Positions 45,420 to 57,900 of a DNA stretch of 64,000 nucleotides are shown here, in pieces; positions within the stretch are counted from its first letter, which is position 1, and each line of letters begins with the position of its first letter. This stretch comes from Angiostrongylus vasorum (Eukaryota > Nematoda > Chromadorea > Rhabditida > Metastrongylidae): positions 434,001-498,000 of the forward strand of contig JADANN010000374.1 of NCBI GenBank assembly GCA_018806985.1. The letters are read 5' to 3'. A model generated the notes under the pieces. That model was not told the origin of the DNA and searched no databases. It was given only the letters and a program-made list of their open reading frames with translations. Position numbers and translations under genes: made by a program.

Positions 45420-46599
45420 GTTAGTAAACTGGATTCAATTCTTCTTCAAGATGTAGGACTTTTGGGAAGCTCGTTGGTAGGAAGTAGAATCTGATTCATG
45501 TTGAGGGTACGGCTATGACTGTCTTGTTCGAGGTGAGGTGAGTTTGTTGTTGAGCATTGGCTCCGCCTTCCATCCTGCTTTTTCGTTCCCGTATTTCAGT
45601 CTTTTTTATGGCTTTTCGTGGTAATTTCTTGAGTTTTTTTTATACCTTACCTAATCCTGTAGGATCTTCATTGTCCACTTGTTGTCCCTTGGTTTTAAAG
45701 TACTTGTAACTCTTCGGCGTGGTTAAGAGAACTCGTCCATCATCCATGCACGGTGCTATCAGCCTTTTATGGCCGTATAGTATAGGCTTATTCATTTCTC
45801 TCCATTCCACATCATAATTTTTACTCATCGTAGCGACAGTAAAGAGAAGAAGAACGCACAGCCGTTGGAGAGATGAAGATGTACATCGGGCTGGTCGCTG
45901 CTTTGGTATGGAGAAACTTTGGAAGAATAGCGACGGCTGTGATGAGTTGTGGTGCTACTTATACGGGATATCCTCTTGATCCACAAGTTATACCGAGGAA
46001 CAAGGTTTAAAAGCTGATGAGTCACCTCCGCTTAGCAGATAAGATGAGTAGGCAGATAAGAACCAGATGAGAGCGGACAGCAGATGTGATGGAGAAGACT
46101 ACCGAAATAGGGTCATTTTGCTGGTCGAACTTGTCACCAGGAAATTTTTGGAAGGAGGAGGCCAATATTGAAGCACCGAAGATCTGCCGTGACTATGCAC
46201 AGGAGGTGCAGGCACTTGAGTTCAAGGCACAAGTCTACTCAGGTTCTATCCAATGAACATACTGCAGGTATTTCACCCTCGAATCTTCCCACATCTTCAC
46301 CCCCCAATCTTCCCATCTTTCCATATAAAAATTCCCATATGCTGGATGTTGACGGCCAACAGTCTGGGGAACGAACACTTTGTGTTGGCTGCTATAAGGA
46401 GTCGTATGAATGGTGCAACGTCAAATATTTTTATTTTGGAATACATGTAATACAGGGGGGAATCACGTGCCGTCAATGCGACCAGTGTTTCACTTAGTCT
46501 ATTTTCATAATTTCCGCAGAAATGGTTAGTTGTACAAGTCATAAGCTGTAAAGTTGCAGGTAAAAGTTTTGAACTGTAAAGGTTGTGCATTTGTAACAG
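45420..46599. other. Unassigned, presumed intron
   Basis: No repeat or exon recognised. Confidence 0.3.
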
Positions 46600-46746
46600 T
46601 CGTAGTTGTATATAAATTTATATGTTTCTATGAACTGATCTTGTTGAGCTGGTGTGAGGTTGGTACAAGTTGTCGTAAGGCTAGTTTAATCCCACTATCA
46701 AAGGTTGCGACAAAGGAGAAATCGCCAAAACGTTAGCCCATCGACC

Positions 46747-46787
<41 letters not shown>

Positions 46788-46838
46788 AAACAACAACAAC
46801 AACAACGACAAATTATACAGACTTCGCATCAAAACACA
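46600..46838. repeat. PLE terminal-repeat fragment with (CAA)n tract
   Basis: Related to the PLE2 flanks: AACTGATCTTGTTGAGCTGG at about 46634, a decayed hammerhead-like string (GAGAAATCGCCAAAACGTTAGCCC, about 46717), and a (CAA)n microsatellite at 46747-46807 that extends the CAACAACGACAACG tract of the PLE2 repeat. A SINE1 copy interrupts it on the right; a PLE-like remnant (TCGAGGTTTATAGAAGCTCG) resumes at about 47056. Confidence 0.6.
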
Positions 46839-46841
46839 CAT

Positions 46842-47050
46842 GGGATTCCCCCTCTCTCAGTGGTCTGCAAATTGGTGCCAGATTTGTCTGGGAGGATAGC
46901 AGCACTGGCTCTGTACATCGGTAGGCCACCGGTAGTCACTGTAAACGCCAAATATAATACATTCACTCACCTCCAAACGATGCTTAATGGAGTCGAATGC
47001 ATGGCACATTCCTCAAGGATTGATCAGCACCAAAAGCTTTCGAGCTTTAT
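46842..47050 (+). repeat. 5'-truncated SINE1 copy inside PLE debris
   Basis: Head missing; starts GGGATTCCCCCTCTCTCAG and has the usual body and tail (CGAATGCATGGCACATTCCT, AAAAGCTTTCGAGCTTTATC). Confidence 0.75.
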
Positions 47051-47090
47051 CGATTATTTATGTCGAGGTTTATAGAAGCTCGATCTTTTG

Positions 47091-48042
47091 AGTTGCATAG
47101 AAATTGTTGAAAGAAGTGTACATTGAAGAGAGTGCGGGTTGTGATTGTACAGTGTGACAAAAAAAGTGGATGTGGACTGCCGAAATTCGGGATAGTAAAG
47201 GAAATGTTCTAGAGAACAGCGTTTATTGCATTAGTGAAACGTTGTAAAAATAAGGACTGAAGTCTCCAATGACACATTTAATGAAGAGGCATCGCTTGTT
47301 CGCGTAGTTCTTCCACACACCGCTAGAGCATCTGTACTTCCTCAGCGACTTACTACTTGATCATGGCAGTAAACTCCCTAAGTCCCAAGCTTCAGTTCGC
47401 AAACACGCATTACATAGACATATGAGATACTGACCGCCTCGTCAATAGGATTGCTCGTACAGCTCGTAGAAAGGGCGTTCTTGTATCTTATTAGGGAATG
47501 GAGTGGAACGGTAGAAGCCCTCTACACTTCGTCTAACCTGTAGAACGAATGGAAAAAAGTTTGGCAAAAAAACACTGCAAAGCAGTAGAAACAGCCTACA
47601 ATAAAATGAGTCGTATATAATCCATATTGTCGCCAATGTGGATTGAAACGATAGGAAAGTATACTGCCAGTGGGTTGAGCTGGCCATAGTTATTCGGAGG
47701 TATTAAAAGTACAGTTGCTTCCCGAAAAATACAGTAAACAATGTGCAGGAATAAGAAATAAGGAGCAGATGTAATCTGTGTGGTGGTACTTAAGTGGTTC
47801 AGCGTGCTGCTGGGACTGGGATATCACGAAGTGTTCTTCAGGTGGTTATGGGCAACCCTTTAAAAATTTTGCTCGTCGTTGTTTTACACAAAGGTTTCTC
47901 GTAGGAAGATTACGTTTGGAAAGTGAAATTTAATGAGAGTTTGCCAAGCATAAGTAGAAGTTACATAGAAGTAGGAACGCAATGAAATCAAGACCTTAAT
48001 GTTGTAAAGTTCTCCGCGTATTTGGAAGTGTTCTTCTCTTAG
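47091..48042. other. Unassigned, presumed intron
   Basis: Nothing recognised. Confidence 0.3.
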
Positions 48043-48236
48043 ATTGATTTCCCGTTTGCGGTCAGATGGAAATGTCATACTGAGAGCTTTCCATTTTGAC
48101 TTCGCAAACATACCAATTGAATGGAAGACTTTCCCTTCGTTTCTTGATCTAAGAATGACGAAATGTTGGTTTTTTAGGAACCTTGCAAATGCTTCAACAG
48201 AGGATTCGATGCCACTGTTAATGGAATTACGATTGG
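48043..48236 (+). CDS. Candidate LRR exon, not joined
   Basis: Preceded by a strong acceptor (tgttcttctcttag) and followed by gtgaga. The frame reads LISRLRSDGNVILRAFHFD through MPLLMELRLG and breaks after G in phase 1, the same place and phase where exon 49612-49786 breaks its repeat (LELDLSG). That supports an LRR exon of the same gene. I could not find the exon that would follow in phase before 49286, so it may instead be a relic. Confidence 0.4.
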
Positions 48237-49285
48237 GTGAGAATTTACGAGCGTTCAATTTTTGTAGTGGTTGGTGTAGTTGAAAGGAATACAGTTGTAG
48301 AGTGAATATTCTACTCTGTTCTGTAGTAGAGGTGCAGTCGGAAGGATCCTATCTTTTTTATTGTCGCATTAGATCTAATGCTTCTTTAGATTGAATGAAT
48401 CCTAGATGGAAGACATTATTTAGTTATGTTAATCTTAATAGAATCCATCAGAACTACTCATCAATAGCTCCAAAGTGACAATGGCGGGTTTCCGTCACAT
48501 CTTTGATAGCTTTGGTTAATTCTTACGGCGCTAGCAGTGAAATTCGCGTATAGCTTTCTTTTCTAAGTTGAATAATAAACCGTGGTAGCCTTTAGTTTTT
48601 CTATCCTGAACTTAGGGAATTTTATTATCCGATGGTCCTGGCAATAAGGCTTGGCCAAGAATCGGATATAAGCCGTGGTTGACGAAGAAATGAAGTTTTA
48701 TGCTTAGTTAACACAACAGTCGCAGGGGATAGTGGGTTTTCGATAAATTGGGCGCTTAGTTGGACAGGGGATAGTGGGTTTTCGATAAATTGGGCGCTTA
48801 GTTGGATAGAAAACATGACAGACTTATAAAGAAGACCGTACACCATCGTTTTAACGGTAGATGTAACTGATCTAGGTTAAACAGAAAATTTCTTACCTGT
48901 TCTGCAGGTCTGTACAGAAATCCACTTGGCTCGTTCACCACCCCTTTCTTAGGTTGTTTCTTCTGTAGTGTTCACACAATTTCAATCCACGAATGCCAAT
49001 GGAAGCCACTTAATTTGCATGTTTTGTTTCAAAAAACGACATATTTGCTCTGCTAGGACGTGTATTACTAGCAAGGTCCTACAACCGGTTTTTTTGTTCC
49101 TACAGAGTTTATAACTCAGTGGTCCAAATCCCCTTTTTATTTCGGCAGTCCATCGACAACTGAGACATTTTTGATATTTCCATAATGACAAATCGAGTTA
49201 CGGAAAAAGGACACTTTGTTAAAATGGTCTTTTGATTTGAAGTGAAGTGAATCAGTAGCTGCCGAGATTAACAGAGAGAATTTAG
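48237..49285. other. Unassigned, presumed intron with a tandem duplication
   Basis: Contains a 42-bp unit repeated twice at 48723-48806. A good acceptor (cctgttctgcag) ends at about 48908, followed by an open LRR-like stretch (YRNPLGSFTTPF) without a convincing donor. Confidence 0.35.
48723..48806. repeat. 42-bp tandem duplication
   Basis: Two identical or near-identical units, each starting CAGGGGATAGTGGGTTTTCG, directly adjacent. Confidence 0.85.
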
Positions 49286-52200
49286 GTGTTATGGTCAGAC
49301 ACTTCCGCAAGTTTCGAAGGCGCTACATTTGGTAAACGAATCCTTTCCGGAGAAGGTGCATATCTGGAATTCTTACCTCACCGTCATTCCATCTGATATT
49401 TTCGACCAGGTATGTTTCACTGCTCTTATTTTTCACTGGGTATTGAACACTGGGTTTTGACATAAAGGCTGGAGAAAACAATGTTGCATATATTCCTGAA
49501 ACTATTTCTGGAACCTTTCGGAGAAAGAAAGGACGTCGTTCTACCATCGATGAAATTTGATTTGGACCAGCCCAAAGAATCTAACCAAACCTCAAACAAT
49601 TTAGTTTTTAGGTGAAGCCGAGATATCTTTCAATCGAAAGAAGTTCTTTGACGTTATTACGAGAGAATGCTCTTGGCACCATTGGTCCACGACTACATGG
49701 ACTTTCCCTGAGAAATAACAATCTAAAGACAGTGGATCGTTCTGTGCTGCGAGGACTTACGAGCCTTCTGGAGTTGGACTTGTCAGGTGAGTTGATCTAG
49801 CGTTCAAACACATTCAAGGCCGTTATCAGAACTTGGTTTATGAGGCTTTTTGTTTCAGGAAATAGGATCAGCTCTTTAAAAAAGGGGGTATTCGGCCTTA
49901 CTCCTGAGCTTCGTGAGCTTTCGTTGAACGACAACGACATAGCTACCATTGAAGACCGCACGTTTTCCAAATTGACGTCGCTGGAGAGGCTCAGTTTGAG
50001 TGGAAATCAGATTCGCGTCATCACGAAGTAAGAACGCTTTGTGCTATTTAGGGGTTTCGCTGGGAAATTCCAAAACGGTGGTCAAGTCAGCCATGCAATA
50101 GGCAGCACTGGCTCGATACATCGGTATCACCTCCATCGATGCTCAGTGAAGTCGAATGCATGGCGCCATCCCTCAGGGATTGGTTATCGCTGAGAGCTTT
50201 ATCCTTTTTTTCATACTTTCACTCGACAACTATAAAATCTGGTTGTTCTATGCTTGGTATGACAACCATGCATGTGTCATAATAACGGAAAAACGGCTTG
50301 CAGTTTTCGTATTCCTGGAATTTCTTGCGTGGCAAGAGCTTGAAACTAAGGTTTTTTCGTCCTTCCATGTGCATAAGATTTGCAACAATCTTTTAATACC
50401 ATGTGGATCGTTGGTGAAAGTAGTGCAGCTATTATTTTGCAGACTTTACATTTGATGTTAGTTTTGTATAGTTTTTTGTCTTGCGTGTCAATTTTTGCAG
50501 TTCACGATTTGTCTGTCTTTTCCTCCCTCCAGTTGTTTCATTAAAAAAGCTTGAAAAGTTTAGAATCATTGTGGTATTCACTGATGGTTCTTCATCAGGT
50601 ATTCTTCCATCTCTAATTAGAACGTGTTCAGTTTAAGTTCTCTGTTTTAGGGACATGTTCTATGGATTGGATTCGCTTGAAGTACTGAACTTGCAGAACA
50701 ATCAGATTACCAGTATAGACTGGTCAGCCTTCGCGAACCTGAAGCAACTGAAAATTCTCGATCTTGGTACCAATCATGTCACAAACGTGGGTTGCTCAGT
50801 GTATTAATGGAAGTTTTATCTGTTTTTAATTGTTGTACAAATGTACTCTGTATTGGTATCGGTGTTCACTGTGCTTCGTTAGCCACAGTTACTTTAGTTT
50901 GTGGCAAGTTAATTATCGTCGTCAGTCTCTCAACGGTTTTCCGCCTCATCGTGGCTGGGATGTGTTCCTGGGTGTCAGAGTGCGATGTACAGCGGGGGAA
51001 TTCATTCCCCCACCAGGCAGGGGTCTCCTAAGCTGAGAAGGAGTCCAGCGATTCCATCAGGGAGCCTAACTAAGAGTAAACCAATACCAGGATCCACTAC
51101 CGTCCTAGTATCAAAGTCGCATGGTGGCAAATCTCCCTCTGATCCACAAGGTTTGGGACTGCCTGTGGTGGTGAGCTGGGGCAGATTTTGGCCAGGCTGA
51201 CCTCGGGACTCCATGGGAACAATATAACTAAACTAGCAAAACTCCGAAAAACGGAGAACATGCTGGGACCCGCACAACTATTGAGGATATGCCGTCCAAG
51301 TATCCAAGTAAGTAAGTAGTTATTATCATCTCGATTATGACGAGACTGGGAATATTGTTGCCTCGTAATGTTTGGACCATGTCGAGTTGACCTTCTACAC
51401 TTGCTTAAGGTTTTTTAAGATTAACGGAATAAATCTGAGTTCACTAACAGCTTTCATTATCTTGTTTCAATTCATACTGCACAAGAACCGATCTTGTCTT
51501 CGTTCTGATTTAGGTTGAGTTGCGTGGTTTGGAGAATCTGCAAAAGTTATTCCTGAACAACAACAGTTTAAATTCACTCAATAGTGTGAGCCTTAGGGAC
51601 CTTCCTTCACTGATATTGCTCTCCTTGGACCGCAACTCAATTTCGGAAATAGGCGACGGCGATCTTTCGGGTTTAGCAAGAAGCACACGGCTTGAGAGCC
51701 TGACCATTGCTGCAAACAATATTAGCCAGGTAAGCCTAAAATAATGAAGGCCTTATTGTAATAATGATTGTAGTTTACGCATTTAGTGAAAGTTTGCATG
51801 AGTAAACAAATAAATGAATAAAACATTGCTTTTGGTTGCACTGTGTCGTGTTAGGAAAGCCGTTCCTTCTCCAGTTCCGCTGACCGTCGATAAATTGGGC
51901 ATAGTATTGGAGTGCTGGAACAATGCACATTAACTATTAGCTTTCAGACCAGTGCAACTAAATGGAATATAGGAATATATTTATTTATATGATCTTATAA
52001 ACTGATCTTCTTTAGCTGATGCGAGGTTGGTATAGGTCTTCGTTGTCATTGTCGTTGTTGTTGGTGCTGTGACGTTTCGGCGATTTCGCCTTCCGCAGAG
52101 CCTGGACGTATTTTATACAAGAAAACTTCAATTATTCGGTGGGAAAAAAGGGCTAAAGTATTAATGAAGATTAGACTTTTAAATAGACACCATATTGAAC

Positions 52201-54845
52201 AGAAAGGCTACTCACCGTGATGTTACGAGTGGGACTGGCCCACGCGTTGTTCGCGTGGGGTAGCGAGCAAGACAAACCCCGGGGTCAAAATATCATTTTG
52301 AAATAGGGCGCCAGGTCACATGTGATAGTGAGGCATTCGTCTTTGCGGTTCATCTTTGGATTTTTCGAAAATTTATCCAAAACGTCTCAAGAGTTTTGTG
52401 CGTTGATGTTTTCGATTCCCGCGCTAGGATCCGCACAGTCACTTCAAAATCATCGCCATTGTGCTTTTGTGCCCTATGCGTACCTAAACGAGTGTTTTGA
52501 CGAATTTTACCTTTCCCATCTAGATGTTCGTTTATGAGGAAACAAAGTGGTCTTCCCGTTTCCCCAATATATTCCTCACCACATGCGTTACATGAGATCA
52601 AGTATATTATACTTGAACTCATGCAATCCCCATCTCTCCCGTTAGGACAGATCATACAGTTTTCTGCGCTGCACAAACGATCATAGGGACGGTTGGATGC
52701 TAACTGACGGCGTAGAGTATTGGGTGGGATGTCAATAATCGTTGTATAATTTTCGAGACCACTCTTTCTTAAGCATCTCTTAGTGGCGTGACTTACTTCA
52801 TCTGATATGAACGGTAGCTTAAAAGGGATCTTACTTTCGTCGGAAACATTATTTTTGGGGGAACCACCCTACGTTTTTGTCCAACCCAAATGGCTTCTAC
52901 TTCGTAGCCATTCGAAATGGCTATTTTTCGTGCTAGGTTTTGCGATTCCTTCCTTTCCTTTTCTGTGCACACATTTTTAGCCGTACGGTACATGTTTTTT
53001 ATAAGTGCTTTTTCATATGTGAAGGCATAGTATTGGAGTGTTGGAACAATGCACATTGTTAGATCCCAGCGCAGGAATCGAAAACATCAACGCGCAATAC
53101 TCTTGAGCTATTTTGAATAAGTTTCAAAAATCCAAAGATGAACCGGAAAGACGAATGACTTACTGTCACACGTGACGTGGTGCCCTATTTCAAAATGATA
53201 TTTCGACCGTGGGGTTTGTCTTGCTCGCGACCCCACGTGAGCAACGCGTGGGCCAGTCCCACTCGTAACATCACGGTGAATAGCCTTTCTGATCAATATG
53301 GCGTCTGTTTAAAAGCTAGATCTCCATTAATACTTTAGCCTTTTTTTTCCACTGAATAATTAAAGTATTCTTATATAAAATGCGTCAGGTTTTGAGGAAG
53401 GAGAAATCGCCGAAACGTCAGCCATCGACAAGCAACACCAACAACAACGACAACGATAACGAAGACATATACTAACCTCACATCAGTTAAAGAAGATTAG
53501 TTTATAAGATCATATAAATAAATATGTCAACTATCTATGCCGAGGTTTATAGAAAGTCGGTCTTTTGGAATATAGGAATATTTTCTGCATATTGGCAAGG
53601 CAGATGCTACTAGAACAAGTGAATTCCTTCCAGTGTTTGCCTTTAATTTACAAAGTCATTCAAATGTTTTTCTTGCTGTTTATGTTAATAGGAAGGATAA
53701 AACGTTCAGTGTTTATGAATCCCTAAGGAAGGAGCCGTACATTCGGCTTCATTAAGTTTTCGAAAGAGGCTGACAGCTCAGACACGCCGAAGAAATATTC
53801 TCTTCTGAGAATTTGTTCTAGTAAAGGTACTCCATTGGGAATGACACCAGACATTTTGTAATTTTCTGACATCGACCTCCACGATTAGTCACAAATCATG
53901 ACATTCGTTGTGCTGAAAATCCACGCAGTTGGCAAACTGCGATAAGTGCATATAACAGGCTAGGTTCTGTTCAAAAATATCCATCAAATGGTTGCTTCTT
54001 TGGAGCGTCCAGTTAATTTTCAACTCCTATTGCAGTAAATTTCCACATTGCAGATATCTCAACGAGCGTTCTCTTCTGTTCAACATCTCAGCGTCCTTGC
54101 GATTCAGAACAACCAACTGAGTACACTCACCAAAGGTGGGTAAAAAGAGAGCTTATGTGAATGACAGCATGTCTATGGGTCGTTAATGCGAAAATTGGAG
54201 TGATAATTGCAACATCTGAAGAGAAGAATTAGTTTGTGCCACGTCTTCCAACTTTTATTTTCGCAGTATTCGTGTGAAATGCTGGCATAAAACTTGCATT
54301 TTCTTAATATCAGTGTGATGGCTTAGCATTTCATGGAATTTATAGAGAATACACTTAGACTTGGAGACTTGCATGGCTTATCCTCATTGATTGTGCGGTC
54401 CTCAGCATAATTTCCACTTTTGGAGTTTTGCTGGTTTAGTCACTGTATTGGAGTATCCCTGGAGTATCGAGGTCAGCCTAGCCGAAGTCTGCCCCCAGTT
54501 CGTCACCACCACAAGCAGCTGCCGCCGTTGTGGATCAGAGGGAGATTTACCACAATGCGACTAGTTTGATACCAGGACGGTGGTGGATCCTGGTATTGGT
54601 TTACTGTTAGCTGGGCCTCCTGATGAAAACACCGGACACGTTCTCAGCTTAGGAGACCTTGCTGAAAAGATGAATTCTTTCGCTGTACTTAGCAGCCCAA
54701 CACCCAGGAACACCTCCCAACCACGATGAGGCTGTAAATCGTGGGAGGTTATAGAGAACAAGAATGACACAGAATCACTAGTGCGGTCGCCAGCACAGTG
54801 GTATATATCTATATCTATATATCAGATTGAATATATATCAGGTTG

Positions 54846-54912
<67 letters not shown>

Positions 54913-57900
54913 GGTTATATGACAAGTAACATGTTCGGTGAATAAGAGGTGTATTTCTCTCGAAAAATAACCGATCTCATCGTTTTTTCCATTTATGACT
55001 TATAGAACTAGCAGAACAACAATGGTTAAATGGATCGTTCCAGCCGGCCAGCCGTATTTGCGTACACTTCGTCGCCTGTCCACTTTGCTCATTTCGGGCA
55101 ACCAACTGCGCTCGATAGGCGAAGATGACCTGCCACGATCTCTCACCGTTCTCGCTGCTGACCACAACCTCCTGGAAAATATTGATGAGAATGCGTTCAA
55201 AGGAATGCACTTGCACAAACTGTTCATCAACAACAATAAATTGCCCTTTTTACATCCCCGTACGTTCGACTCCATTTCGTTCGAGACCTTAGAAGCAATC
55301 GACGTCACATGTGAGATTCACTTTCACTTTAATCTGGCACATTGTATTACAGATTACAGGAGTACTGGAACAAGATCCGCAAGGAGACAAATTCGTTACC
55401 AATGTCTACTATTAAGAAAAAAAAACAGAGTCTTATGCCTCTAAAGATCTAATAGTTCAGAATTTTTCAACACTTAGTAAAAGGTTATTATACAGTGTAA
55501 AAATGAGTAGCTTGTTGATTCTCAGAGTATAGGGTTGTGGTAGGAGTATATATTGCGAAGGAATAGTACAGAGATCAGCCGTGACTCGATCCATTTTTCC
55601 GAACTTTCTTCATATTGCAGCTGCTAGTGGAATATAGGCCTTCGAATCAGTTCTCGGCACCGTATAACCACTTGTTTTAAGCAGAATGCTCGACTTCGTG
55701 AGAAGGCGCCACGCGGGACTTTTCGTAGTTGTCACAGAGCAATATCTCGCGAGATTGGGATTAAACCGTTTAATCCATAAATACAACATTAATACAACAG
55801 TAATATCGACGAACTACTGGCACATGTTCAAGTCTATGAGGTGCTGTAGCTACTACTGAAGTGAGGCTTACCAAGGCATAAGAGTATTGTAAATAATACT
55901 ATTACAACATTAGTACTATGATAACAGCAACTTGATAACAATGACGAATAAGGAAAAACAGAACAGTCAAATGAAGATAAGCCGTGCGTTAGGCTAAGCT
56001 AGAGATCATATGTACAGGGCTCAGGTGTACTTTGACACTGATTGATGAGGATAGCAAATCACCTGAGCATCGATGGTGGAAGTGACTACGAATGAGGTGA
56101 GTCATCTGAGGAACACGGTCAGGCGGCTGGTACTGAATAACGATATGTCTGCAACGTGAAGTTTGAGCATCGATGGGTGCCACCATTGCTTAAAATATCG
56201 TGGTCCGGAAAGACAACTACTGAGAAATGAGAAGCCTATAGCGGCTTGTCAAATACACAGCACGAGTTGGCCGGGCAGCGGCCTTGTACGCATGGCGTAC
56301 CGTGTGTGAGGAATGGTACATGCCACCGATGGCGTTGCAGACAGAACGCATTTTAGGATAGCCGCCGCTACTGACAACGTATCGTAGATCAATTGATAAA
56401 CAATGAACAGTGAAACTAGGATGAGGATCAGGATGATGATGACGATACACTGGGCTAGTGGGGAACGTGACGTAGTGACGATGATGCGAAGTTAACGTTC
56501 AATTCGCAACTGTCATTCAATAATGATATGATGAGTCCCAATGTACAGTAACGACTATGTGCAGTATGACTTAACAACTGCGATAATCTACATTGGTGAC
56601 ACACAAGATCAATACGGCACCGATCTAAGAAGCGGACGAGCCCCTGACAGGGAGCTCCCCCTGAGTAACAATTCACGAAGCTATTTATATGCTTCCGGAG
56701 AAGGCGGTATTTGGCACAGGTCCAGCATCATTACCGAAAACATCCGTCGGCTACCTCTCCAAATCCTCTCAATATACTAAGGTCAGCTGGCAGACGACTT
56801 CTCTCGCAAGCATCCTCATGCACTTCTTGTTATTGTACGCACGATAACTTTTTGGACAGTAATAACAAACAACAAGTTCAGATTCTAAGAATAGGTTTGC
56901 ATAACAATACTGTTTATAGCGATCGAAGTTCGTTAGCACGGGATCAAGATATTTAAGTTCTACCACATTTGCTAGGCAACTTGAGAAAACTGGATATGAC
57001 ACTTATTTCCGAAACACAGTCATACAAAGATAGAATTAGATACAGAAGGGAAATAGAAACTATTCTGGGAATAGTTGCTATACTTCAACTTATTCATTTA
57101 TAAAAAGACGTTGTACGTAAAGATCGACATAGTGATGAACGAGCAGTTTTGTCGTTATAAATATTTCTCTTTTGCGTCTGCATTCGATCTTGACGTTCAC
57201 TTTTTGGATCTCTTTCGATATGCCTGGTTGACTTGCTTAATGTGGACGGCATTTCTCAGGCCTCGTCAATGTTCTAAGAACTTATGAGGTTTTGTCAGAA
57301 AAGAAAAAGTGGTATGGCATGGGTTCGACTCATATATTTCATAAATATAGAAAAATCGAAGCATAACCACAGTATTCGATTAATTGTGCAGTTTAAGAGA
57401 TTCTTTATAGAAAAAAGTTGACAATTTCAGCAAATGCATGGCAATGTGTGTGCGGCAAGGAATGGCTGGGAGATTGGCTGGAGAAGGCCGGCGACAGTGA
57501 CGTTGGAGACGGTCTGTAATTTTTATTCCTGAACAGGGAGCTACCTATTGGGTTCACTGCGATATATTACGACGTATACGTTAGATTTCAGTCGTTTTTT
57601 TTTCACATGAGTTGTTTGAGGATTATTTCCGTGCAGGTTTTGCTCGAAAATGGATATGGAGAAAACTTGGAAACCTAATACCTGATATCCAAATTCTTGA
57701 CTCTCCGGTTGCAGGAGTTTTGGGATGCCTGGTGACGGCGGCCCGTCGTTGCGCCGTGGATCCTCAAGTGGGGACCAGCGAAACGCGTTCGGTATGGGTG
57801 ACCGTAACGGCGTCGACTCTGGCCGTTGTCTCACTTCTCATTCTCGTTGCCATCGCATTCCTCTACATCACTGATGACAAGCAGAGGGTATGTTCCAATC

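Larger units (their letters stand above)
51965..53575 (-). mobile_element. PLE2: Penelope-like element with inverted terminal repeats, truncated
   Basis: A PLE remnant in the LRR-gene intron 51730-54053. The core (53056-52350, minus) encodes a thumb-like segment (KALIKNMYRTAKNVCTEKER, NLARKIAISNGYEVEA) and the GIY-YIG domain (CMICPNGRDGDCMSS, CNACGEEYIGETGRPLCF); most of the RT is missing. Flanks 51965-52385 and 53125-53535 are inverted copies of one another: ATATGATCTTATAAACT, the GTTGTCATTGTCGTTGTTGT tract, the hammerhead-like motif, GGACTGGCCCACGCG and ATCTTTGGATTTTTCGAAAA all recur as reverse complement. Inverted pseudo-LTRs are a known PLE feature. The coding part is about 700 bp, so the copy is not autonomous. 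Confidence 0.85.

Noticed and set aside
46705..46899. Open frame with a long poly-Asn run
   Set aside because: It is the (CAA)n microsatellite plus PLE and SINE debris, read through by chance.
51510..51719. Minus-strand open frame opposite the LRR exon 51514-51729
   Set aside because: Shadow of the LRR exon, whose plus-strand reading has repeats and phase-matched splice sites.
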